Below, piece after piece: positions 25,746 to 36,982 of a DNA stretch of 64,000 nucleotides. The stretch comes from Nakamurella sp. PAMC28650 (GTDB lineage Bacteria > Actinomycetota > Actinomycetes > Mycobacteriales > Nakamurellaceae). The first letter of the stretch is position 1, and every line of letters starts with the position of its first letter. Made by a program: the position numbers and the translations under genes. The notes under the pieces were generated by a model that worked only from the letters and a program-made list of their open reading frames with translations, was not told where the DNA came from and made no database searches. The stretch lies in contig NZ_CP060298.1 of NCBI RefSeq assembly GCF_014303395.1, positions 3,925,001 to 3,989,000 on the forward strand, in the 5' to 3' direction.

Positions 25746-25940
25746 AACCGCAAAACCCAACCGGAGCGGCGATTGTGGATCGCTGACCGGGTTGAATAAT
25801 CTGCGGTCGACTGCCAGCGCGCCGGGCCCTCCTACCCACCGCGCAACGACAGATATTCACCGTCGCACCGGATGACGATCGTCTACCGAGAAGTAGACCA
25901 CGGGGCCGGCGGTGTCATCTGGGTATGCCAGGCTGCTCCT

Positions 25941-26552
25941 GTGATCGACGACTTCGCCAAAGCCCACCTGCACGAGCATCTGCGCTGGGTACGCGAGGCG
26001 CTGGTGTGGAAACTGGAAGGCCTGCCCGAATACGACATCCGCCGTCCCCTGACGATGACCGGGACGAACCTTCTCGGCCTGATCAAGCACAACGCCATCT
26101 CCGACTCCCGATACTTCGGCGAAGTGTTCGACCGTCCGTTCGCCGAACCCCTCCCCCGATGGGATGACAAGAGCACGGCAGGCTCCGATCACTGGGCCAG
26201 ACAGGACGAGACGCGCGCCGACATCCTCGGCCTGTACCGACGGGTGTGGGATCACGTCGATGCCACGATCAACGCACTGGAGATCGACAGTCCTGGATTC
26301 GTGCCCTGGTGGAACGAGGACGTCCGGTTGTTCAGCGTCATGGTCCACCGGCTATCGGACACCACTCGGCACGCCGGACACGCCGACATCCTGCGTGAAC
26401 AGCTGGACGGCTCCGTCGGAGTCGACCCCTCGAACCGGCCGCTCCATGGCCGTGACTCGCAGTTCTGGACCGCCCGCACCGTTGAGCTGGAACGGATTGC
26501 CGCAGCGACGGCGCAGCCACACACCTTGCCCAACGCCGGTCAGCGAACCTGA
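25941..26552 (+). CDS. DinB/DUF664 family protein
   Basis: A 203-residue protein. I place the start at the GTG at 25941 (VIDDFAKAHLHEHLRWVREALVWKLEGLPEYDIRRPLTMTGTNLLGLIKHNA), which matches where DUF664 proteins begin; a longer frame to 25872 is possible. Metal-type histidines are in LIKHNA and in MVHRLSDTTRHAGHADILREQLDG. These are four-helix-bundle proteins related to mycothiol- or bacillithiol-dependent enzymes; the reaction of this member is unknown. It has no clear operon partners. Confidence 0.85.
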   Translation: MIDDFAKAHLHEHLRWVREALVWKLEGLPEYDIRRPLTMTGTNLLGLIKHNAISDSRYFGEVFDRPFAEPLPRWDDKSTAGSDHWARQDETRADILGLYRRVWDHVDATINALEIDSPGFVPWWNEDVRLFSVMVHRLSDTTRHAGHADILREQLDGSVGVDPSNRPLHGRDSQFWTARTVELERIAAATAQPHTLPNAGQRT

Positions 26553-26794
26553 ACAGGGGATACTCCGACGGGCACGTCATTTGATGGCAGTGGGGCCAGG
26601 GCGGAGCTAGATAGTGGGCCGTCCAACGGCGAACTCGGCGGAGATCTGCACGACGGTTCGGCTTCGCCTGCCGTTGGCGTCGACTTGGTCATAGATCCTC
26701 CGGGCCAGTCAATCCTGCACGCCGGCGTAGCAACGCTTGAGCTTGCCACCCCCACCCACGTACGCAACATCGACACCATCGGGCAAGCACCCCA

Positions 26795-27010
26795 AGCGGT
26801 CGGCTGGTGATTCCTGCGGAGGTTCGCGCGGCTCTAGGGCTGGCCCCTGGCGATTAGCTGCATCTTCATGTCACTGGATCCCGGCTGACGTTGGTACGGC
26901 CACAAGACGCAGTCAACGAGCTCCGCGCATTGGCAAAGGACGTTCTGAAGTCGCGGTCGTTGGTCGACGAACTACTCGCCGAGCGCCGACTCGCAGCCTC
27001 TGCGGAATGA
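26795..27010 (+). pseudogene. AbrB-type VapB antitoxin with an in-frame amber codon
   Basis: The reading frame that ends in the ATGA overlap with the downstream toxin reads [19 protein letters not shown], then TAG, then [16 protein letters not shown], and continues to [16 protein letters not shown]. This is an AbrB/SpoVT domain plus toxin-binding tail. The TAG stands where the family usually has a polar residue (PGDQL/PGDRL), so CAG to TAG is the simplest history. The N-terminus also lacks a clear start: the sequence before GRLVIP (CGACACCATCGGGCAAGC) seems shifted. The antitoxin is therefore probably not made, while the toxin gene is intact. Confidence 0.65.
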
Positions 27011-27387
27011 CGGTGCTTGATCCCTCGGCCCTCCTCGCGCTGATCCATGACGAGCCAGCGAGCGCAGTCGTGGCATCGCGCATCTCCGGGGCCGTACTGG
27101 GCACCGTGAATTTGGCCGAACTTGTCGGCAAGCTCGTGGATGCTGATATCGACGTAGCTCGTTTGCGGGAATTGCTGGCCGCGGCCGGGGTGACTATCGA
27201 ATCCCTCAGCGCCGCTGACGCCGGACTCGCGGGCGCGATGCGATCACTGCCGGGTGGCCTATCGCTGTCGATCGGCGACCGCTGCTGCCTCGCACTGACC
27301 GTCCGGACTGACCCTGCCGAAGTCCTGACTGCCGACCGGGCGTGGGCCGATCTCGACCTTCCGATCCAGGTTCACCTGATCCGTTAG
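27007..27387 (+). CDS. VapC-type PIN-domain ribonuclease toxin
   Basis: A 126-residue PIN protein. All four acidic positions are visible: Asp in [10 protein letters not shown], Glu in NLAELVGK, Asp in [11 protein letters not shown] and Asp in VLTADRAW. Such toxins cleave tRNA or rRNA. The ATG overlaps the antitoxin stop as ATGA. Because the upstream vapB carries an amber codon, the translational coupling that normally feeds this start may be weak; otherwise the toxin would be unopposed. Confidence 0.83.
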   Translation: MTVLDPSALLALIHDEPASAVVASRISGAVLGTVNLAELVGKLVDADIDVARLRELLAAAGVTIESLSAADAGLAGAMRSLPGGLSLSIGDRCCLALTVRTDPAEVLTADRAWADLDLPIQVHLIR

Positions 27388-27620
27388 CCGATCGCGTTCC
27401 GGTCACCGTTCCGCTTGCGGTGCCACGATGAGCAAAGAGGATGCGCTTCAGGTGGAGGCAAGACCGCCTTGGTCGACTGAAGGCGTTTTCAAGTCAGCGC
27501 GCCGTCGTCCAGTGTGGTCCTTCACCCTCGGCTGACCCCAGAATGACGGCCGCTGGCGGACGCGGAGCGGAACACAGCCCCCTTTCGTCCCGGAGCGAGC
27601 TGGCACTCTGGTTTCACTTG

Positions 27621-27651
27621 TGGCTACACTGACCACATGAAAGTAGCTACA
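27621..27651 (+). promoter_or_regulatory. Leaderless-looking promoter and repeated GCTACA operator of the phd-vapC pair
   Basis: TACACT (27625-27630) sits six bases before the ATG, like a -10 element of a leaderless transcript; no convincing -35 is visible. TGGCTACA (27621-27628) and TAGCTACA (27644-27651) are near-identical repeats 23 bases apart, and GTAGCTAC (27643-27650) is itself a palindrome. Phd-family antitoxins bind short palindromes at such positions. Confidence 0.4.
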
Positions 27652-27930
27652 TCCAGTGGGTCGGCCCCGGTTGGCGTACGTGACCTGAAGAATCACCTCA
27701 GTGCCTACCTCGACCTGGTCAAGAGCGGGCAGGAGATCCTGGTGACCGAACATGGACGGCCGATCGCGAGGTTGAGTCCTGTGACTGCGGACATCGATCG
27801 GATGGTTGCTCTGGTGGAAGCCGGCATAGTCCAACCGCCACTGTCAGCACAACGCGGGCTCCCCACTGAGCGGATCAAGCTGGTGGGAACGAGTTCTCTG
27901 GACGACGATGTCGCTGCGCAGCGCGGATGA
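27637..27930 (+). CDS. Phd/YefM-type antitoxin
   Basis: A 97-residue protein with the Phd pattern: VGVRDLKNHLSAYLDLVKSGQEILVTEHGRPIARLSPV at residues 12-50, then a tail rich in Pro/Leu (PPLSAQRGLPTERIKLVGTSSLDDDVAAQRG) that would wrap the toxin. It overlaps the PIN gene by four bases (ATGA). It should neutralise VapC and repress its own promoter. This is the only complete toxin-antitoxin pair in the region. Confidence 0.9.
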   Translation: MKVATSSGSAPVGVRDLKNHLSAYLDLVKSGQEILVTEHGRPIARLSPVTADIDRMVALVEAGIVQPPLSAQRGLPTERIKLVGTSSLDDDVAAQRG

Positions 27931-28346
27931 TCGCGTACTTCGACACGTCGATGCTGGTCAAGCTCCTCGTCGACGACGAGGCGTACAGAGCAGACGCGGA
28001 ACGGATCTGGCTCGAGGCAGATCACCTTGTGTGCGCGGAAGTCGGCTATGTCGAAGCGCGAGCAGCTCTGGCCGCCGCCCGGCGCGGTGGGCGTCTTGAC
28101 GATGCCGACATGCGAGTTGCCAAGGAGCAGTTCGAGGCGCTCTGGGAACAGGTCAACGTCGTCGCGGTGGATACAGTGCTGGTGAGGGCGGCCGGAGATA
28201 TAGCCGAACTCGACGGGCTCCGTGGATACGAAGCCGTACATTTGGCAGCTGCCGTGGCGGTGCGGGCCACTGTTGTGGCAAGCGCCGACCGGCAATTGAT
28301 CGGAGCCGCCAGAAACCGGGGATTCGGCGTAGCCCAACCGCGGTAG
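27927..28346 (+). CDS. VapC-type PIN-domain ribonuclease toxin
   Basis: A 139-residue PIN protein with the catalytic acids in YFDTSMLVKLLVDDE, AEVGYVEARAAL, YEAVHLAAAVAV and VASADRQLIGAA (the last two giving Asp/Glu near the C-terminus). It starts inside the stop of the Phd-type antitoxin, so translation is coupled. It is probably an RNase. Length and motifs are normal. Phd with a PIN toxin is a common mixed pairing in actinobacteria. Confidence 0.9.
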   Translation: MIAYFDTSMLVKLLVDDEAYRADAERIWLEADHLVCAEVGYVEARAALAAARRGGRLDDADMRVAKEQFEALWEQVNVVAVDTVLVRAAGDIAELDGLRGYEAVHLAAAVAVRATVVASADRQLIGAARNRGFGVAQPR

Positions 28347-28468
28347 CTCACCCCCGACGACGCCCGTCGCTGATGCCCGGTCATCGATCGCTGACCGGTC
28401 GCCGGTTCCGCACTTGGACGCACCGCCGTACTCTGGCCGGACCTGGGAGCTTGCGGCGTCGCCAGCCG

Positions 28469-28755
28469 TCAGTGGTTGCCGCGATATGCCTCACGACGAT
28501 GTGCAACGTCCAAACAGTGACGGTTCGCTGCGTGTCATCGATCCGGTAGATGACGCGATAGGTCCCACGCCGGGCGCTGTGACGGTCGGCCAACGGTGGT
28601 CTGAGTCGTCTGCCGATGCGTTGAGGGCTGTCGAGAAGCGGCCCCCCGATGAGCTCGTACGTCGCGAACGCCGCCGCCTCGGGCAGGCGGTCGGCAAGCT
28701 GACGCCGAGCAGTGGGCGTGATGACCAGCAAATAGCGACCGGCAGCTTGCGTCAC
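28469..28755 (-). pseudogene. RelE-type toxin with a one-base frameshift near its C-terminus
   Basis: From the GTG at 28755 the frame reads as RelE: YLLVITPTARRQLADRLPEAAAFATYELIGGPLLDSPQRIGRRLRPPLADRHSARRGTYRVIYRIDDTQRTVTV. It then leaves the family pattern. The expected end, LDVAHRREAYRGNH followed by TGA at 28469-28471, is in another frame and is joined by adding one base near 28506. The catalytic C-terminal HRREAYR is thus lost in the actual frame, which runs to 28381 through unrelated sequence. The start overlaps the stop of an antitoxin remnant. Confidence 0.7.
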
Positions 28756-28850
28756 ACAGAGCGCCTGCGCGGATCCGCCATCGCCTGGGCGAGATGAGCC
28801 TCGGATTCGGCTTCGCCGCGTGACAGCTCCGCATCAGAGGATGCCAGCCG
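28752..28850 (-). pseudogene. C-terminal remnant of an antitoxin
   Basis: The 32 codons before the RelE start read RLASSDAELSRGEAESEAHLAQAMADPRRRSV and end in a TGA shared with the GTG of the toxin. The acidic DAELSRGEA segment resembles the tail of Phd-type antitoxins. The N-terminal DNA-binding half is not found; the frame upstream belongs to a different remnant. Confidence 0.45.
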
Positions 28851-28925
28851 CTGGTCGTGCCCGGATCGGAAAGGATCGCCATGGGAGCCCGCCCTCGACA
28901 GCGCAGCGCAGGTCCTTGCGTTGCT

Positions 28926-29063
28926 GAACGGGCACTGACATACCAAGGCGAGAAGTTGTAGGTCCTCACCCGTGCTCGCGGCCGGTTCGAGCTTGTGGTG
29001 CCCGTCGAGCACGAAGTGCGTCAGTGCCCAATGCTCGTAGTGGTCGCCGCTCAGGTCGTTGAC
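28926..29063 (-). pseudogene. Fragment of an unidentified protein
   Basis: About 46 codons (VNDLSGDHYEHWALTHFVLDGHHKLEPAA, STGEDLQLLALVCQCPF) look coding, with a DGHHKL motif I have seen in actinobacterial hypothetical proteins but cannot name. There is no complete gene around it. The rest of 29064-29492 holds only short repeats and the leader of the DeoR gene. Confidence 0.35.
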
Positions 29064-29376
29064 TGCGGGCCAAGGTGGCACCGATGCGGACACGAACCCG
29101 GTCATGGAGATCTTCGGTTCAGCGGACCGGCCCCGGCGCTGGTCAGCTGTGTCCCCGCACGACACCGCCAAGGTGCAGGACGTCCTCAGGACTGTTGCTT
29201 GTCCAGACGCGGCCGGCCGCGTTCTCCTGCCCGAGCGGCGTCGTGGAGACGACTGCTGCCACGGCCTGGGCAGGGCCGACGTCCGCTCAAAAGGGCGGGA
29301 CCAGGCTGGCGCCGGCGCGCGGCAGGCTCCTCGCACCCCTCACGGACCGGAAGCCGACCGGAAGCCGACCCAGAGC

Positions 29377-29409
29377 CGACACCGCGACACCCCGACACCG
29401 CGACACCCC
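29377..29409. repeat. Two tandem copies of a 16-base unit
   Basis: CGACACCGCGACACCC occurs twice head to tail (29377-29392 and 29393-29408), with a shorter GACCGGAAGCC duplication just before (29345-29367). This is a small slippage-prone repeat in the non-coding leader of the DeoR-family gene; no function is evident. Confidence 0.6.
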
Positions 29410-29492
29410 GACCCCGAAGGTGCCGACAAGTGGCATTCCGACGACCCGGGGAGGCAAGATCAGCGCAGCAGCAGCGACGAGGAGGAGAGTCG

Positions 29493-30287
29493 ATGGGTCC
29501 GCACGAACGCTGGACCGCCCTGCTCGACATCCTCGGGCGGGACGGCCGTCTCGACGTCGCGCTGGCCGCGAACGAGCTGGAGGTGTCCGCCGCGACCATC
29601 CGGCGCGATCTGGATCACCTGGCCGGTCAGCAACTGCTGAGCCGGACCAGAGGCGGCGCGGCGCCGGCCAGCGTCGCCTACGACCTGCCTCTGCGGTACA
29701 AGACCGGTCGGCATACCGAGGAGAAGTTCCGGATCGGCGCGGCCGCCGCCGCGCTGATCCGGCCCGGCTCCGTGGTCGCCGTGAACGGCGGTACCACGAC
29801 GTCCGAGGTGGCCAGAGCATTGGTCACGGTGCCGGCCCAGCAGGACTTCGACGGGCTGGGTGACAATCCGACGTTCACCGTCGTCACCAACGCGCTGAAC
29901 ATCGCGAACGATCTCGCGGTGCGCCGCAACGTCAAACTGGTCGTCACCGGAGGGGTGGCCCGGCCCAGCTCCTACGAACTGATCGGCCCGCTCGCCGAAC
30001 CGGCTCTGGAGCGACTGCACCTGGACTACGTCGTGCTCGGCGTCGACGGCTTCGAACTCAGGACGGGCGCCACCGCGCACCACGAAGGCGAGGCCGCCGT
30101 CAATGCACTGATGGTCAACCAGGCGACCACCGTGGTGGTGGTGGCCGACTCGTCCAAGCTGGGACATCGGTCCTTCGCGCGGATCTGTCCGACCTCGGCG
30201 GTGGACATCCTGATCACCGACACCAACGCCGATCCAGACCTGGTGGCCGCGTTCGTCGACGCCGACGTCCGCGTCATCCAGGCCTGA
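29493..30287 (+). CDS. DeoR/GlpR family transcriptional regulator
   Basis: A 264-residue repressor starting at the ATG at 29493 behind GGAGGAG. Residues 5-60 are the DeoR helix-turn-helix (RWTALLDILGRDGRLDVALAANELEVSAATIRRDLDHLAGQQLLSRTRGGA). Residues 75-255 are the sugar-phosphate-binding DeoRC domain (AAALIRPGSVVAVNGGTTTSEVARAL; VVTNALNIANDL; YVVLGVDGFELRTGATAHHEGEAAVN; VVVVADSSKLGHRSFARI). It probably senses a phosphorylated sugar. No sugar-metabolism genes are adjacent, so the target is unknown. The GNAT gene follows after two bases, probably in the same operon. Confidence 0.93.
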   Translation: MGPHERWTALLDILGRDGRLDVALAANELEVSAATIRRDLDHLAGQQLLSRTRGGAAPASVAYDLPLRYKTGRHTEEKFRIGAAAAALIRPGSVVAVNGGTTTSEVARALVTVPAQQDFDGLGDNPTFTVVTNALNIANDLAVRRNVKLVVTGGVARPSSYELIGPLAEPALERLHLDYVVLGVDGFELRTGATAHHEGEAAVNALMVNQATTVVVVADSSKLGHRSFARICPTSAVDILITDTNADPDLVAAFVDADVRVIQA

Positions 30288-30289
30288 TC

Positions 30290-30802
30290 GTGGCCGACGC
30301 CCTGGTCCGGCCGGCCTCGCCGGAGGACGCCCCCACGCTGGCCCGTCTGCAGCTCGGTGTCTGGCAGCAGGCCTACTCCGACCTCCTGCCGGCCTCGGCG
30401 CTGCTGGCCGATCCGGGCCGGCAGGCCGAGGTGTGGACGGCCCGGATCGCAGCCGGTGGCCTCGTGCTGATCGCGTACGAGGGGGCCGAGCCGGTCGGGC
30501 TGGCCGCTACCGAAGACGAGTACGACGGCGAAGGGCGCGGTCAGCTGGAGCTGCTCCACGTGCTGCCGCGATGGTCGCGCCGTGGGCACGGTGGCCGATT
30601 GCTGGGTGCGGCGGCGGGCCACCTGCGCGGCCGGGGCGCGACCCGCGGGACGTGGTGGGCGCCGGAGGTCGACGAGAGCGTCCAGCAGTTCCTGCTCGGC
30701 GTGAGCTGGGCCCAGGACGGCGCCCGTCGGGTCCTCGACACCGGCGAGGGTACGTTCGCCGAGATCCGCTACGCGGGAAACCTCGATCTCCTGCTGGTCT
30801 GA
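30290..30802 (+). CDS. GNAT N-acetyltransferase
   Basis: A 170-residue GNAT with a GTG start two bases after the stop of the DeoR gene. It begins ALVRPASPEDAPTLARLQLGVWQQAYSDLLP, has the central strands GLVLIAYEGAEPVGLAATEDEY and LELLHVLPRWSRRGHGGRLLGAAAGHL (acetyl-CoA loop RRGHGG), and ends with GTFAEIRYAGNLDLLLV. It is an amine or protein acetyltransferase by family; the substrate is unknown. Confidence 0.87.
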   Translation: MADALVRPASPEDAPTLARLQLGVWQQAYSDLLPASALLADPGRQAEVWTARIAAGGLVLIAYEGAEPVGLAATEDEYDGEGRGQLELLHVLPRWSRRGHGGRLLGAAAGHLRGRGATRGTWWAPEVDESVQQFLLGVSWAQDGARRVLDTGEGTFAEIRYAGNLDLLLV

Positions 30803-30852
30803 GCGTCGCCGACCCGACCCGGACCGGTATCACCGCTTTGCTGGTGCACCGT

Positions 30853-31293
30853 TCAGGGACCGGCGAGCTCGATCGCGGTCCGCATGGCCGACCGGGCCCG
30901 CTTCCGGTCGCCGGCCAGGTTGTAGGCGTAGCCGAGCTGGTACCACAGCCGCCAGTTGCGGTCGTCGGCCTCGACCCTGGTCCTGATCGTCTCGAAGTAC
31001 TCGTCGGCCGCGGCGCGCTCGATGCGGCCGGAGGGCCGGCGGGCCAGTTCCGAATCGTCGGGCAGGTCGCCGGTCTCGGCCAGCTTGCGGGCCAGTCTGG
31101 CCGTCGCGGCACCGAAACGAAGCTCGAAGACCACCAGCACGATGCCGACGACCGGCAGCAGGAGCACTCCGATCCCCAGGCCGACGCCCACCACGGTGCC
31201 CAGCTCTAGCAGGTAGACGCCCCGCTGACCCAGCAGCCAGAAGTACGCCACCAGCGCCACCGTCAGCACGGCGACGGTCACCCGTGCCTTCAC
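30853..31293 (-). CDS. Membrane-anchored protein with one TPR-like repeat
   Basis: A 146-residue protein with two N-terminal membrane segments (VTVAVLTVALVAYFWLLG; VVGVGLGIGVLLLPVVGIVLVVFEL). A cytosolic helical part follows, whose end (NWRLWYQLGYAYNLAGDRKRARSAMRTAIELA) is one tetratricopeptide-like repeat. It lies five bases after dapB in the same direction, so it is probably part of the rpsO-pnp-M16-dapB transcript. The role is unknown; related small membrane proteins follow dapB in some actinobacteria. Confidence 0.75.
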   Translation of the reverse strand: MKARVTVAVLTVALVAYFWLLGQRGVYLLELGTVVGVGLGIGVLLLPVVGIVLVVFELRFGAATARLARKLAETGDLPDDSELARRPSGRIERAAADEYFETIRTRVEADDRNWRLWYQLGYAYNLAGDRKRARSAMRTAIELAGP

Positions 31294-31298
31294 CGCAT

Positions 31299-33429
<2,131 letters not shown>

Positions 33430-33442
33430 CGGTCGGTCGCGC

Positions 33443-35659
33443 TCAGACCGACACGGACTCAGCCGGCTCGGATCCGGCCTCTGCCACCACCGGGATCAGC
33501 GAGATCTTTCCGCGGGCGTCGATCTCGGCGATCTCGACCTGCAGCTTGTCGCCGACGTTCGCGACGTCCTCGACCTTGTTGATCCGCTTGCCGTTGCCCA
33601 GCTTGGAGATGTGCACCAGGCCGTCGCGGCCCGGCAGCAACGAGACGAACGCACCGAAGGCGGTGGTCTTCACCACGGTGCCCAGGAAGCGCTCGCCGAC
33701 CTTCGGCAGCTGCGGGTTCGCGATCGAGTTGATGATCGCGATCGCGGCTTCCGCAGCTTCGCCGGAGGCGGCCGACACGTAGATCGTGCCGTCGTCCTCG
33801 ATGGCAATCTCCGCACCGGTCTGCTCGGTGATGGAGTTGATCATCTTGCCCTTCGGCCCGATGACCTCGCCGATCTTGTCGACCGGGACCTTGATGGTGG
33901 TGATCCGCGGCGCGTTGTCGCTCATCTCGTCGGGAGCGTCGATCGCCTCGTTCATCACCTCGAGGATGGTCAGCCGGGCGTCGCGGGCCTGCTGCAGGGC
34001 GGCCGCGAGGACGTCGGAGGGGATGCCGTCGAGCTTGGTGTCCAACTGCAGCGCGGTGACGAAGGTCTTGGTGCCGGCGACCTTGAAGTCCATGTCGCCG
34101 AACGCGTCCTCGGAACCGAGGATGTCCGTCAGCGCCACGTACGTCGTCTTCGGGCCATCAGCTGTGTCAACAACGTCAGACACCAGACCCATGGCGATCC
34201 CCGCGACCGGGGCTTTGAGCGGCACCCCGGCGTTGAGCAGCGACATGGTCGAGGCGCAGACCGAACCCATCGAGGTCGAACCGTTGGAGCCCAACGCTTC
34301 CGACACCTGGCGGATGGCGTACGGGAACTCGACCTTGGACGGCAGCACCGGCACCAGGGCGCGCTCGGCGAGCGCCCCGTGGCCGATCTCGCGACGCTTC
34401 GGCGAACCGACGCGGCCGGTCTCCCCGGTGGAGTACGGCGGGAAGTTGTAGTTGTGCATGTAGCGCTTGCGCGTCTCGGGGGAGAGAGTGTCGAGCTGCT
34501 GCTCCATCCGCAGCATGTTCAGCGTGGTGACGCCCAGGATCTGGGTCTCGCCCCGCTCGAAGATCGCACTGCCGTGCACGCGGGGCAGGTAGCCCACCTC
34601 GGCGGCCAGGGTCCGGATGTCGGACAGCCCGCGGCCGTCCATCCGGATCTTGTCCGTCAGGACGCGCTGGCGGACCAGCTTCTTGGTGAGGCTGCGGAAC
34701 GCCTGCCCGATCTCGGAGCCACGGCCGGCGAACTGCTCGCCGAGCGCCGCGACGACATCGGCCTTGACGGCGTCCGTCGCTGCGTCGCGCTCCTGCTTGC
34801 CGGTCAGCACCAAGGCGGCGGCCAGCGAAGCGCTTGCTGCGTTTTCGACGGCTTCGTAGACATCGGACTGGTACGGCGGGAAGAGCTTGAACTCCGCGGT
34901 CGGCTTGGACGACTGGGCAGCGAGCTCGCTCTGGGCGACGCAGAGGGTCTTCAGGAACGGCTTGGCCGCCTCCAGACCGGCCGCCACGACCTCTTCGGTC
35001 GGAGCGGTCGCGCCTCCCGCGATGAGCTCGATGGTGTTCTCGGTGGCTTCGGCCTCGACCATCATGATGGCGACGTCATCGCCCACGACGCGGCCCGCGA
35101 CGACCATGTCGAAGACGGCCCTGGTCAGCTCGCTGTGCGTCGGGAAGGCGACCCACTGGCCCTCGATCAGCGCGACGCGCACGCCGGCGATCGGGCCGGA
35201 GAACGGGAGCCCGGCGATCTGGGTGGACGCGGAGGCTGCGTTGATGGCCAGCACGTCGTAGAGCACGTCGGGGTTCAGCGCCATCACGGTGATGACGACC
35301 TGGATCTCGTTGCGAAGGCCGGCGGTGAACGACGGCCGCAGCGGGCGGTCGATCAGGCGGCAGGTCAGGATGGCGTCCTCGGAGGGACGTCCCTCGCGAC
35401 GGAAGAACGAACCGGGGATGCGGCCCGCGGCGTACATGCGCTCTTCGACGTCGATGGTCAGCGGGAAGAAGTCGAACTGGTCCTTCGGGTGCTTGCCCGC
35501 GCTGGTCGCGCTGAGCAGCATGGTGTCCTCGTCGAGGTACGCCGCGACGGCGCCGGCGGCCTGCTGGGCAAGTCGGCCGGTCTCGAAGCGGATGGTGCGG
35601 GTGCCGAAAGCGCCGTTGTCGATGACAGCGGTTGCGCTTATGGCGGTGGGGTCGGACAT
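33443..35659 (-). CDS. pnp: Polyribonucleotide nucleotidyltransferase
   Basis: A 738-residue exoribonuclease starting at the ATG at 35659 behind GAGGAG. Two RNase PH-like domains ([24 protein letters not shown] ... [29 protein letters not shown], and [49 protein letters not shown]) are followed by a KH domain ([36 protein letters not shown]) and an S1 domain ([31 protein letters not shown]). It degrades RNA 3' to 5' using phosphate. It lies downstream of rpsO, as in many bacteria, with a hairpin between them. Confidence 0.98.
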   Translation of the reverse strand: MSDPTAISATAVIDNGAFGTRTIRFETGRLAQQAAGAVAAYLDEDTMLLSATSAGKHPKDQFDFFPLTIDVEERMYAAGRIPGSFFRREGRPSEDAILTCRLIDRPLRPSFTAGLRNEIQVVITVMALNPDVLYDVLAINAASASTQIAGLPFSGPIAGVRVALIEGQWVAFPTHSELTRAVFDMVVAGRVVGDDVAIMMVEAEATENTIELIAGGATAPTEEVVAAGLEAAKPFLKTLCVAQSELAAQSSKPTAEFKLFPPYQSDVYEAVENAASASLAAALVLTGKQERDAATDAVKADVVAALGEQFAGRGSEIGQAFRSLTKKLVRQRVLTDKIRMDGRGLSDIRTLAAEVGYLPRVHGSAIFERGETQILGVTTLNMLRMEQQLDTLSPETRKRYMHNYNFPPYSTGETGRVGSPKRREIGHGALAERALVPVLPSKVEFPYAIRQVSEALGSNGSTSMGSVCASTMSLLNAGVPLKAPVAGIAMGLVSDVVDTADGPKTTYVALTDILGSEDAFGDMDFKVAGTKTFVTALQLDTKLDGIPSDVLAAALQQARDARLTILEVMNEAIDAPDEMSDNAPRITTIKVPVDKIGEVIGPKGKMINSITEQTGAEIAIEDDGTIYVSAASGEAAEAAIAIINSIANPQLPKVGERFLGTVVKTTAFGAFVSLLPGRDGLVHISKLGNGKRINKVEDVANVGDKLQVEIAEIDARGKISLIPVVAEAGSEPAESVSV

Positions 35660-35894
35660 GTGTCTCCTCTTTGGTGAACCCCGGCCTCGTAGACCGGGGA
35701 ATCGGTGCTCCGCGCACGGACATCGGTGCCCGTTCGCGGTGCCACCCCTGCCGTTGCCGTCCCCGTGCACTCTGTGCGGTGCCGGCCGTCGATCGAAGCC
35801 AACGGACCTCGCTGCGGGAAGCAGGTGTTCCGGTGGCCACTACCGAGGACCGGTGAGTGGTCGGGAGACGACGCCGATGGGCGGCGGGTAGTAC

Positions 35895-35926
35895 TCAGGG
35901 GAGCGCCCGTGTGGGCACTCCCCTGA
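35895..35926. terminator. Hairpin between rpsO and pnp
   Basis: TCAGGGGAG and CTCCCCTGA form a 9-base-pair stem, continued after a bulge by GCCC/GGGC around a four-base loop, beginning 11 bases after the rpsO stop on the minus strand. There is no U-tract. It could be a partial terminator or, as in E. coli, a ribonuclease processing site in the pnp leader (277 bases without other features). Confidence 0.6.
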
Positions 35927-35936
35927 CGTGTGACGA

Positions 35937-36206
35937 CTAGCGGCGCAGTCCCAGCCGTTCGATCAACGAACGGTAGCGGGCGATGTCGATGTTCTGCAGG
36001 TACCGCAGCAGTCGACGGCGCTTTCCCACCAGGCCGAGGAGGCCGCGGCGGGTGTGGTGGTCGTGCTTGTGCTCCTTGAGGTGTTCGGTGAGATCCGAGA
36101 TCCTCTTCGTGAGCATGGCCACCTGGGCCTCGGCCGAGCCGGTGTCGGTCTCGTGCAGGCCGTACTCGGCCAGGATGGTCTTCTTCTGCTCGGTGGTCAA
36201 AGCCAC
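35937..36206 (-). CDS. rpsO: 30S ribosomal protein S15
   Basis: An 89-residue ribosomal protein. The GTG at 36206 is the start: GAGGAGC lies before it and the protein then begins [30 protein letters not shown] as in the family; a longer frame to 36290 is spurious. The rRNA-binding residues lie in [26 protein letters not shown]. It is placed before pnp, as usual. Confidence 0.98.
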   Translation of the reverse strand: MALTTEQKKTILAEYGLHETDTGSAEAQVAMLTKRISDLTEHLKEHKHDHHTRRGLLGLVGKRRRLLRYLQNIDIARYRSLIERLGLRR

Positions 36207-36342
36207 TGTGGTGCTCCTCGCGGTGTTCGCATTCGTGCACTGCCCGCACCGGACGCGATTCGCCGGGGGGATGACGGTACCGGCCGCCACGAATTGAGGC
36301 CGGACCCAACATGTGAGATTACCAGGTCCGCCTGCGACTCCG

Positions 36343-36882
36343 TTACGGGATGAAATGTCCCAGCGCCAGGATCACCGCGGGGGTCAGGAACGTGTACAGC
36401 GCGGTGAAGACGAGCATCGCGCCCAGGATCTTGCCGGAGAGCTTCCCGTAGACCGTCAGGGTGACCGATCCGAAGACGATCAGCCAGACGACCAGGATCG
36501 AGCGGAACATCCATCCGCCGGCGAAGAACTGCCACCAGAACAGTGGGACCACCGCGACCGCGGCGGAGAGGTTGGCGACCGGACGGAGGTCCAGGCCCTT
36601 CACGAGGCTGGTTCCGAGCAGGGTGAAGAAGGCTCCGTAGAACATCACCAGCCCCGCGAGCACCTCGGAAAGAGCACCGAGAGGAGCGGGTTGGACGGCC
36701 ATGATGTAGGCGGCCTGGACGATGTCCACGATGCCGGCGATCAGCGCGATCCAGCCGACCGTGGTCATCGGGTTCGATGCGCCCTCCTCCTCGGAGGGCT
36801 TGGCCCCGATCCCCAGGAACGCGAGACCGATGACCCAGACGGCGAGACCCGTGGTGACGAAGACGATGGAGATGGGTGGCAT
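36343..36882 (-). CDS. AmiS/UreI-type channel protein
   Basis: A 179-residue membrane protein with six hydrophobic segments and no large loops. The pattern fits the AmiS/UreI family of urea and short-chain amide channels: [26 protein letters not shown], then [33 protein letters not shown], then a hydrophobic C-terminus. The start ATG is preceded by AAGGA. No urease or amidase gene is adjacent. A strong hairpin lies 100 bases upstream of the start. Family assignment is moderate and the substrate is unknown. Confidence 0.7.
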   Translation of the reverse strand: MPPISIVFVTTGLAVWVIGLAFLGIGAKPSEEEGASNPMTTVGWIALIAGIVDIVQAAYIMAVQPAPLGALSEVLAGLVMFYGAFFTLLGTSLVKGLDLRPVANLSAAVAVVPLFWWQFFAGGWMFRSILVVWLIVFGSVTLTVYGKLSGKILGAMLVFTALYTFLTPAVILALGHFIP

Positions 36883-36982
36883 GTAACATCCTTCGGTGAG
36901 CGGCCCCGATGACGAGCCCGGTTGATTGGTGTTCCAGGGGTGTGCTCATGTGGCCGGCCGCTTGTCCAGAAGCACCGCCACC

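Noticed and set aside
29341-29410. GC-rich repeats before the DeoR gene as an operator
   Set aside because: They are direct, not inverted, short and slippage-like, and over 80 bases before the start; no binding-site character.
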